In this document: positions 42,674 to 49,536 of the stretch, piece by piece | How positions within the stretch are numbered: the stretch's first letter is position 1 | Layout of the letters: the number at the start of each line of letters is the position of its first letter | Origin: M3007 sp037445225 | GTDB taxonomy: Bacteria; Bacteroidota; Bacteroidia; Chitinophagales; Saprospiraceae | DNA length: 64,000 bases | Direction of reading: 5' to 3' | NCBI GenBank assembly: GCA_037445225.1 | Contig: JBBIKW010000009.1 | Coordinates: forward strand, 62,001 to 126,000 | Program-made: the position numbers and the translations under genes | Notes under the pieces: generated by a model | Databases searched by the model: none | What the model saw: only the letters and a program-made list of their open reading frames with translations | Told to the model about the DNA's origin: nothing

Positions 42674-42708
42674 GAAAAATCGCATGTTCACTTGTTGGAA
42701 AATACGCT

Positions 42709-42716
42709 TACCTTTG
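42709..42716 (+). promoter_or_regulatory. Bacteroidota-type -7 box for tRNA-Leu
   Basis: TACCTTTG matches TAnnTTTG exactly. It ends 11 bases before the first base of the tRNA, which would give a very short 5' leader for RNase P to remove. Confidence 0.7.
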
Positions 42717-42727
42717 CGGGCACTTCG

Positions 42728-42811
42728 GGCCACGTGGCGGAATTGGTAGACGCGCTACTTTGAGGGGGTAGTGTCCGTAAGGACGTGCTGGTTCGACTCC
42801 AGTCGTGGTCA
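42728..42811 (+). tRNA. tRNA-Leu (anticodon GAG)
   Basis: The acceptor stem GGCCACG (42728-42734) pairs with CGTGGTC (42804-42810) and the discriminator base is A. The D-arm region TGGCGGAATTGGTAGACGCG is typical of tRNA-Leu. The anticodon stem CTACT/GGTAG flanks the loop TTGAGGG with GAG at the anticodon. A long class II variable arm (TGTCCGTAAGGACG) and the T-arm CTGG-TTCGACT-CCAG follow. CCA is not encoded (ACTA follows). It reads CUC and CUU leucine codons. Confidence 0.95.
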
Positions 42812-42822
42812 CTAAAAAATGC

Positions 42823-42859
42823 GAGTCGCCTCGAGTATTCGGGGCGGCTCCTGTTTTTT
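42823..42859 (+). terminator. Intrinsic terminator after tRNA-Leu
   Basis: The arms GAGTCGCC (42823-42830) and GGCGGCTC (42843-42850) pair with one G-T wobble and are followed by six T residues (42854-42859). It starts 12 bases after the tRNA. Confidence 0.85.
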
Positions 42860-42898
42860 CGCATAAGGGGGGAAGCAGGGCGTATCTAAGAGAGGCAC

Positions 42899-42906
42899 TA
42901 CTTTTG
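42899..42906 (+). promoter_or_regulatory. Bacteroidota-type -7 box for the HD-PycTM gene
   Basis: TACTTTTG matches TAnnTTTG exactly, 22 bases before ATG 42929. This supports that start over an in-frame TTG at 42914. Confidence 0.6.
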
Positions 42907-42928
42907 CAGGATATTGGCATTTTCGGTC

Positions 42929-44122
42929 ATGGAGAGCAAAACTGCTGTCGAAACGCCTCCAGTGGTGAGCGCCCCTGTCTTGATAAAGGCGGCAAAAGCC
43001 CATGTTTTACACTTGTGGAACGAGCGCTACGATGGACGGCTGACCTTCCACAACTACGCACAGGCGGCCGAGGTGGCGGAACAGGTGGCCCTGTTGGCCC
43101 GCGAAGAGGGCGTTTCGAGCGACGTCGCTGAGGCGGCGCTGTTGGCGGCTTGGTTTTTCAACGCCGGCTACTTAGATAACCCCAAAGCGCCGGCAGATGC
43201 AGCCGGCATCCGCGCCGAGTTTTTCCTAATAAACCAGCGCTGCGCTCCCGACCTCATTCGCCGCGTGCGCCAATGTATTGCGGCTGCCTATGAAGAGGCA
43301 CTCCCACCTTCGCAGGAAGCCATGCTTTTGCGCGACGCTATCGCCCTAACCGATTGGGGAAAAGGTGCTGAAGAGCGCCTCAAACTCTTGCGCTTGGAAG
43401 AGATGCTCCTGGAGGGAAAGACCTTTTCCGATGCCGAATGGGAACAACAAGTAGCCGAACGCCGCCAGCGCGTGCGCTTCTACACGGCCTACGCCAAGCG
43501 CCATTTCGAACCAATATTGGCCCTGCAAAAGGCCTCACCTCCGGAAAAATCGCCCAAATGCGAGCGCCCGCGCGAACGGTTTGAGCGGCTGGCGCGCCGA
43601 CCGCTCCGATCCAGCATTCAAACCTATTTTCGCGCCAACTACGCCAACCACATCCGCCTCAGCGCCATAGCCGACAACAAGGCCCACATCATGATCAGCA
43701 TCAACTCCATCCTATTGTCGGTGGCCATCTCCATGCTGACCTACCAAACGCTGACCGACCAGAACCCGCTTTACGTGCTGCCCATCATCACTTTCTTGGT
43801 GACCAGCTTAGCCTCGCTCACGTTCGCCGTGCTCTCTTCGCGCCCGCGCGTAACGAGCGTCCTGCCCACTCCAGGCCGGATACCCAACCCCGTCTTCTTT
43901 GGCAGCTTTGTCCACTTGACGTTAGATCAATACGAAGAAGCCACCGACGCCATGCTGCGCGACGGACGGCTGCTCTTTGGCAACATGACGCGCGACCTAT
44001 ACTGCCTCGGCTTGGTGCTCGACAAAAAGTACCGACTGCTTACTTATTCCTATACGGTCTTCCTGATGGGCTTTGTCGCTACGGTAGGCGCCTTTTTGGG
44101 CGCTTACTTTCTGGGGGAGTGA
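42929..44122 (+). CDS. Pycsar-effector-family (PycTM) membrane protein with a degenerate HD domain
   Basis: The 397-residue protein joins two parts. Residues about 20-190 resemble an HD phosphohydrolase helical domain (HLWNERYDGRLTFHNYAQAAEVAEQ...EAALLAAWFFNAGY). The metal-binding residues are largely lost: where relatives have H-x-x-x-H and WFHDxGY, this one reads HNYAQAA and WFFNAGY. Residues about 225-397 are the PycTM module. SIQTYFRANYANHIRLSAIADNKAHIMISINSILLSV is its signature, followed by membrane segments and LLFGNMTRDLYCLGLVLDKKYRLL. In Pycsar defence, PycTM proteins are activated by cyclic pyrimidine nucleotides and damage the membrane. No cyclase is adjacent, so a defence role is only a possibility. 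Its end overlaps the convergent ligase gene by 19 bases. Confidence 0.82.
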   Translation: MESKTAVETPPVVSAPVLIKAAKAHVLHLWNERYDGRLTFHNYAQAAEVAEQVALLAREEGVSSDVAEAALLAAWFFNAGYLDNPKAPADAAGIRAEFFLINQRCAPDLIRRVRQCIAAAYEEALPPSQEAMLLRDAIALTDWGKGAEERLKLLRLEEMLLEGKTFSDAEWEQQVAERRQRVRFYTAYAKRHFEPILALQKASPPEKSPKCERPRERFERLARRPLRSSIQTYFRANYANHIRLSAIADNKAHIMISINSILLSVAISMLTYQTLTDQNPLYVLPIITFLVTSLASLTFAVLSSRPRVTSVLPTPGRIPNPVFFGSFVHLTLDQYEEATDAMLRDGRLLFGNMTRDLYCLGLVLDKKYRLLTYSYTVFLMGFVATVGAFLGAYFLGE

Positions 44123-45612
44123 GCCGTGGCAGCGAGGAGGGCCGCTTGCATCTTTTCCAAAAACAACTGGGACCTTTGGCGCGCGGAGCCAATACACACG
44201 GCACCGAGCTTGCCGCATTGCGACAGGGCACCGATGAGGAGAAAGACGACTCCCTCCTGTATCGCTGCGTCGTAGTGAATGCCGTAGCAAACGGCTGTGT
44301 CCAGCAGGTCTTCGGGGGTTAGCCCCCTGTAGGCTTCGGAATAAAGGTTGTCGGTAGCGTAGTAACAGCGCGTGCGGCCGTTAGGCATCCGGTATATGCC
44401 TGCGCCATAGTCGTAGTGGCCGTCTGTGAGAAATTGGAGCATCAAGAACGGATGCGTAGTGCCTCCTTTTCGAAGGTTTATCTCTATGGCGTAATGCTTC
44501 CACAGGCCATTGGGCTCTTTTACGGAGACAAAGTCGACGCTAAAACGGCCTACGACGCCTTCTTCGGCGAGCTGCTCTGCGATGCGATAGCCTATTTGTC
44601 CAATGGCGCCGGCATAGGTCGACCGAGCCGGAAAGGTGGCGCCCAAGTACACCTGTTGGTGGTGACCGCCTAAAACCTGGGCGTGGGTAGACACGACCTC
44701 AATCTGCCGCAAGGGCGTGATACGGCACTGCACGGAAGGCGAGGTTTTTTCTACGCCGTCGATAAAGGCTTCTACGATCCCACCCATCTGGCGCATCTTT
44801 TCGGCGAAGAGGGCATAGGTCATGCCTTCGGCTACCCACTGCAAGCGGTCGCCCAAGTCGTCTTCCGACTGGGGCAGCCCGTACTTTTCATAAGAATACA
44901 CGGCGTTGCCGTCGCCTGAAAAGCCGTCGTTGAGCTTCACCACTGCTTTTTTCAAGGGAGGGCTTTCGCCTTTCAGTTGCCGAAGTGCCTGAACGACGTC
45001 GCGCATATCGCGCAAGCCCTCGTAGCCCGCTGGCAGAAGCACTTCGGCTCTTCGAAAGATAGCTCGACTGCCCGCCTTGGTGCCCCAGTGGCTCAGCCAG
45101 TGCGGAGTCCCGTAGATGGGGATGCCCAGCTATACAGCCAATGCGTGTTCCATGGGCGTCACGTTAAACGCCACCATATGCGCTACATAACCAGCAGGTA
45201 TGCTTTGCCGAATCCGTTCTATCAAGCGAGGGCGTTCCAAAATTTTTTCCGTTAGCGGGCGTGCAGAGGCATCGTAACAGCTGAGCAGCGTTAGGCGACG
45301 GCATGCGTGGGAGGAAGGAATACCCGGCAGCAGATGTAGGTAGTAATCCACAATAGACGCGTCTACAGGGAGACTGGTGACGTAGACAAGATGGGTCCGC
45401 GGCATGCGGAGCAACATCAGTAGGCACAAAAGCCGCTCTTCGTAGTGGCTGATGCCCGCTATTTTGGCCAAAATCTCTTGGTCGAGCGTTTGGCTGGGGA
45501 TAACCACCACCGTTTTTGGCGCCAATGGGTTGGGAAACTGGTGTTCAAACTGGCTCACCAGCTGGCCCTGCAACTGCTCAAAAAAGCCTTGACCTCCGAT
45601 CTCTACCTGCAT
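44104..45612 (-). pseudogene. PGM1-related ATP-grasp peptide ligase interrupted by an in-frame TAG
   Basis: A single frame runs from ATG 45612 to 44104 (about 502 codons) with one internal stop, TAG at 45132-45130. The N-terminal part has a pre-ATP-grasp domain (TVVVIPSQTLDQEILAKIAGISHYEERLLCLLMLLRMPRTHLVYVTS). The part after the stop continues without loss: LGIPIYGTPHWLSHWGTKAGSRAIFRRAEV, then an ATP-grasp core (AVVKLNDGFSGDGNAV...FSVDFVSV...YAIEINLRKGGTTHPFLMLQFLTDG) and a C-terminal PGM1-type end. The sequence around the stop reads MEHALAV-stop-LGIP, where relatives have a Q or R, so one C-to-T change of CAG would explain it. Intact relatives make carboxylate-amine bonds in peptide natural products. 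Either a fresh nonsense mutation or a sequence error is possible. Confidence 0.8.
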
Positions 45613-45755
45613 TGTGCAGATATAAAAAACTGCCGACAAGTCTACGAGGCGCTCGAACTATAGCCACTGAGATGTGTTGGTACAGGCGATGACTTTTCGC
45701 AGGAGCTGCCGCAGCATCGCAAGCGAAGTAGGCACTTTCTGAAGGCGAAAACCCT

Positions 45756-45763
45756 TACCTTTG
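45756..45763 (+). promoter_or_regulatory. Bacteroidota-type -7 box for the PspC gene
   Basis: TACCTTTG matches TAnnTTTG exactly, 27 bases before ATG 45791. It lies in the 178-base divergent gap beside the ligase pseudogene. Confidence 0.65.
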
Positions 45764-45790
45764 TGAGAGAAAGACAAGCCCACCATTTCT

Positions 45791-46012
45791 ATGTTAAGTC
45801 ATTGGCTTAAGGATTTGGTAGAGCGCCGTGCTTTCGGCGTTTGCCAGTATTTGGGCGAAAAGATGTGCATTGCGCCGGCAGAAGTGCGTAAGTATTTCAT
45901 TTATACGTCTTTCATCACGATGGGCTCACCCCTCATCGTATATTTAGTCATTGCTTTTTGGGTCAACATCCGCCGATATATACGGCGCGGCCAGAGCATT
46001 TTGTGGGAGTAA
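45791..46012 (+). CDS. PspC-domain small membrane protein
   Basis: The 73-residue protein matches the PspC domain: RRAFGVCQYLGEKMCIAPAEVRKYFIYTSFITMGSPLIVYLVIAFWVNIRRYI. It has an N-terminal helix followed by one membrane segment (FIYTSFITMGSPLIVYLVIAFWVNI) and a basic tail. In enterobacteria PspC takes part in the phage-shock response to membrane stress. In Bacteroidota, stand-alone PspC proteins are common and their role is less clear. It has its own promoter and no psp partners nearby. Confidence 0.85.
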   Translation: MLSHWLKDLVERRAFGVCQYLGEKMCIAPAEVRKYFIYTSFITMGSPLIVYLVIAFWVNIRRYIRRGQSILWE

Positions 46013-46078
46013 AGGGCTACGCCATTGGGTGCGCTGCCCGACAGAGGAGTGGATCGGGCAGCGCACGACGAGGTGCTC

Positions 46079-49000
46079 TTATCGGTCGTTGCCGCCGGAG
46101 GAGCGCTGTTTGCGGATTTCCTCCTGTAGGCGCTGCAGCTCTGCTTGTGCTTTTTGAATGTCGGCTTGCAGGGCGCTCAGTTGTTGTTGTGCCCGGTCGA
46201 GTTCCTGTTGTTTTTGAGCGAGTTCTTGCTGTTTTTGTGCGATTTTCTGTTGCTCATCGCGGATGCGCTGGCCAACTTCAGTTCGGATGCGAGCGATTTC
46301 AGCAGTGCTTTCTTCGCGGGCAGACTGGACGGCCAGGGCGGCTTCCTTTTGCGCAGTGGCGGCTTCTTCGGCAGCGCGCTTGCGAGCCGCTTCTATCTCG
46401 TCGGCGTATTGGCGGCGCTTTGCTTCGGCCTCTTTGCGGGCGTTGGCAATTTCTTGAGCGGTCTGATTGCGCGTCTCTTCTATTTCGCGACGGGCATGCT
46501 CTTGGGCCTCGCTGACCTCGCGGGCCAAGGCTGCCTTGCGCGCTTCGGCTTCGCGATTAGCCTGCGCGATAGCTTCTAAGGCCTGCTGCTTGGCGACGGC
46601 TACCTCTCGAGCCGCATTTTCCTTGGCCTTCGACACCTCGGCTGCGGCTTCTTCGCGGGCTTTAGCCACCGCTTCGGCGCTCTCTTGTCGGGCGCGGGCA
46701 GCGTTTTCGCGAGCGACCTTTACCTCTTCAGCAGACTGCTGATTGGCAGCGGCAATTTCTTGAGCGGCGCGCTCGCGAGCAGCAGCCACCTCGGTAGCTA
46801 GGCGCTGGCGCTCCTGAGCGGCGTTCTCCCGCGCTATGCGGATGCTGTCGGCTTCGGCGCTGCGGATGAGGGCAATGGCCTGTGCGCTCTGGCGCTTGGC
46901 CTCGGCAACGGCATTGGCCGCCTCTTGCTGCGCGCGCACAGCGGACTCTTTAGCGGCAGCGATCTCTTGCGCGGCGCGCTCACGGGCAGCCGCTACCTCC
47001 GCTGCTGCGCGCTCGCGCGATAGCTGCATCTCTTGAAGGGTACTCTGAGTCACCTGTTGTTGTTTCTGCTTGGCCTCTGCTATAGCTGCTGCCGCCTCTT
47101 GTTGAATCTGCTGTAGCCGCTGCTCGGCGGTCTGCTTAGAAGCGTTGATCTCTTCCACGTATTTGCGTTGGGCCTCTTCTGCCTGGGCGTTGACCGCTAA
47201 GACCCGCGCGCGCGCCTCCTCCTGTGCTTTGGCTATTTCTTGAGCGGCGCGCTCACGGGCGCGCTGCACCTCTTCGGCACTCTCCTGGCGAATGCGCGCC
47301 TCCTTTTCCTTGATAGCCGCAATGGCTTTGTTGGTCTCCTCCTGGATCTTAGCGATCTCGTCGGCCGCGCGCTGGCGGGCGGTTTGTACTGCAGCAGCGA
47401 TAGAGTCGCGCTGGGCCTGGGCGCGGCTTTGGGCTTCGGCAATAGCTCGATTGGCCTCATCTTGGATTTGCTGCACGCTCTGAGCGGCGCGCTGGCGGCT
47501 TTCCGCTATCTCTTTGGCGATAGTCATCTTTTCTTGCTCGGCTTGTTCGCGCTGCAGCTGCACCTCGCGCCGAATGCGCTCGATTTCCTCCAAAGCGCGC
47601 TTTCTCGCCTCAGCCACCTCCAATGCGCTGGCTTCCTTTTGCTTGGCCACGCTCTCGCGCAAGTCGGCTAATTCAGCGGCGTTGTTCTGTTCCAAAAGAG
47701 ACTTCTCTTCGGCCGCTTTGCGACGCGCCTCAGAGAGATCGTTGGCAATGCGCTGTTTTTCTAAGACGGCGTTCTCCCGCGCGCGGGCCACTTCATTAGC
47801 GGCTTCTTCCCGTATGCGGAGCACTTCATCGGCTGCAGTGCGCTTGGCCTCCTGGACGTCGTCCACCGTCTTTTCTTTTTCTTGGGCAGCAAGTTGGCGC
47901 GCTTCGGCCACCATTCGGGCATTCTCCTCTCGAATGCGGCGTATCTCCGCCTCGGCGTTGGCGCGGGCCGTCGATACCTCGTCATTGTATTGAAGTTTAG
48001 CCTGCTCTAGCCGCTCTTTGATACGGGCGATCTCGGCAGCGGCATCGTCGCGCGCTTTTTTGACCTCCTCCGCAGCCGTTAGGCGCGCCTTTTGGATTTC
48101 CTCCGCCGCCTTCCGGCGTTCTTCTTCGACGTTTAGCTGCAAGACCTGACTGACGGAGTCGGCGCGACTTCGGCTTTCGGCGATGGCGGCCTGTGCTTCG
48201 GCACGCGCCTTTTCGATCTCGGCCAAACTAGCTTTTCGGGCAGCGAGCACCTCGTCGGCGTATTCGCGCTTTTTCTGATTGGCCGCTTCACGGGCAGCCG
48301 CTACCTCTTGCTGGATTTGGAGCTTGATGGCCTCTGCGCGCTCGCGCTCCGCCTTGATTTCCGCGCGCACCTCTTCTTTTACCCTTTCTAAATCGCGACG
48401 CAAAGAGACCAGCTCTTCATCGGCAACCGGTGCGCCAGCAGAAGCCGGCCGAGTGGTCGTAGGAGCGTCGGCTGACGGTTTTCTCGATACTGGACCGCTG
48501 CTAACGGAAGGATTGCTGTTCTTACGCACTACTTCAGCTCCCGGCACATCCTTAACCGCACCCTCTTCTAAAACACTGTAAAAACAAGCGCACAGTTTCT
48601 GAAATTCACTTTGGCGATTTGGGTTGACCGTGAACTTGTACTTCTGGCGCTCGACAAAATTGACGAAATGCACCTCAGTAATTAGAGTGGTGGCCAGCCA
48701 TCGCACCGCATCTATGTCTAACCTTAGGTTGTTGCGATGCGTAGGTACATTTCCTGCCACAAGCTCTCCCAAGGAGACGAACTTATAAATGCGCTCTCGC
48801 CCGGTGGAGTCCACAAAGATGACTTGGTCATCCTGGTTGAGCTCAGTGCCCCCCACGGAAGTCACGCGAGCGTAGATGCCTCTCTCGTCCGTAAAAAAGG
48901 CGATGCCGTAATTGTAACTGCCGCGCACTATCACCGTGGTGTTGTCGGTGCGGACAATTTGCACGCCCGCCACCTTCTTGTTTTCCTTGATAAGCACCGA

Positions 49001-49087
49001 ACAGTCTTGAGCAGGAAGGTATGTACTGCTAAAGAGACAAAAAAAAGCAAGGAGTACTTGTGTGCGAAGAAGAGTAAAAGATGCCAT
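46079..49087 (-). CDS. Giant exported coiled-coil protein with 11/18-residue repeats
   Basis: The 1002-residue protein has a signal peptide (LLAFFCLFSSTYLPAQ) and a small N-terminal globular part (residues about 27-170, DCSVLIKENKKVAGVQIVRTDNTTVIV...). A Pro/Ser/Thr linker follows (about 185-220), then roughly 770 residues of unbroken Ala/Glu/Arg-rich coiled coil. The coil is built of units of 11 residues (for example ARERAAQEIAA, AKENAAREVAV, ARKRAAEEAAT) and 18 residues (11+7, for example ARENAVLEKQRIANDLSE), often in the order 18-11-11. Hydrophobic/Ala positions follow a hendecad pattern with regular heptad insertions, which predicts a nearly straight or slightly right-handed fibre more than 100 nm long. 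It ends in a Q-rich heptad region and a short basic tail. I know no family name. A periplasmic or surface spacer is the best guess. Confidence 0.85.
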   Translation of the reverse strand: MASFTLLRTQVLLAFFCLFSSTYLPAQDCSVLIKENKKVAGVQIVRTDNTTVIVRGSYNYGIAFFTDERGIYARVTSVGGTELNQDDQVIFVDSTGRERIYKFVSLGELVAGNVPTHRNNLRLDIDAVRWLATTLITEVHFVNFVERQKYKFTVNPNRQSEFQKLCACFYSVLEEGAVKDVPGAEVVRKNSNPSVSSGPVSRKPSADAPTTTRPASAGAPVADEELVSLRRDLERVKEEVRAEIKAERERAEAIKLQIQQEVAAAREAANQKKREYADEVLAARKASLAEIEKARAEAQAAIAESRSRADSVSQVLQLNVEEERRKAAEEIQKARLTAAEEVKKARDDAAAEIARIKERLEQAKLQYNDEVSTARANAEAEIRRIREENARMVAEARQLAAQEKEKTVDDVQEAKRTAADEVLRIREEAANEVARARENAVLEKQRIANDLSEARRKAAEEKSLLEQNNAAELADLRESVAKQKEASALEVAEARKRALEEIERIRREVQLQREQAEQEKMTIAKEIAESRQRAAQSVQQIQDEANRAIAEAQSRAQAQRDSIAAAVQTARQRAADEIAKIQEETNKAIAAIKEKEARIRQESAEEVQRARERAAQEIAKAQEEARARVLAVNAQAEEAQRKYVEEINASKQTAEQRLQQIQQEAAAAIAEAKQKQQQVTQSTLQEMQLSRERAAAEVAAARERAAQEIAAAKESAVRAQQEAANAVAEAKRQSAQAIALIRSAEADSIRIARENAAQERQRLATEVAAARERAAQEIAAANQQSAEEVKVARENAARARQESAEAVAKAREEAAAEVSKAKENAAREVAVAKQQALEAIAQANREAEARKAALAREVSEAQEHARREIEETRNQTAQEIANARKEAEAKRRQYADEIEAARKRAAEEAATAQKEAALAVQSAREESTAEIARIRTEVGQRIRDEQQKIAQKQQELAQKQQELDRAQQQLSALQADIQKAQAELQRLQEEIRKQRSSGGNDR

Positions 49088-49536
49088 ATACAGAGATTTA
49101 AGTGATGGAGTAGAAACGGCTTCACCTATAAGCTATTTCAACTGCGCGCTTTTTAACAGCGGTATGAGCTAAGCGAGCGTAACAAGTGAATTAAGATGCA
49201 AAAAAGCAAAAAAAGAGCGACTGTTTACAAAGAAGTCTCGAGTTCTACACAGGACATAGCAATAGAAGCAATCAGCATGGCTGTAAGACGTAAAGGTTAG
49301 CATCCCTTTTCTTAGCGCGCTTGTTGCCGGTGATTTTAGCTGTGCGCTTAAAGGGATCAGACTATCTCTGTCGACAAATGGATGCCTTGCCGCTCTTTTT
49401 TACAGAGTGTCGACCTTAGCCAGCCCTTAACTAAAGTGTTATTTTAGGTTAAATCAGCCAACAATATCTGCTGTCTTTGCGTCTAATGTTTGCTTAGGCA
49501 GCAAGTCTTTGAAGACTGTCCTCCATCTTTGTTAAA
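49088..49536. other. AT-rich intergenic region
   Basis: This 449-base gap separates two divergently read genes. It is less GC-rich than its surroundings. There are near-matches to the -7 box on the plus strand (TGTCTTTG near 49470 and CATCTTTG near 49524, each 7 of 8) but no exact match. No tRNA, hairpin terminator or convincing ORF was seen. Confidence 0.45.

Noticed and set aside
45130..45132. TAG read as an amino acid (recoding) in the ATP-grasp ligase.
   Set aside because: TAG ends yidC and other genes normally, no recoding signal is visible, and a single C-to-T change is the simpler explanation.
46145..48581. Several long plus-strand open frames opposite the coiled-coil gene.
   Set aside because: They are Ala/Arg/Ser-rich mirror images of the minus-strand Ala/Glu/Arg coil, with no start context or protein-like features.
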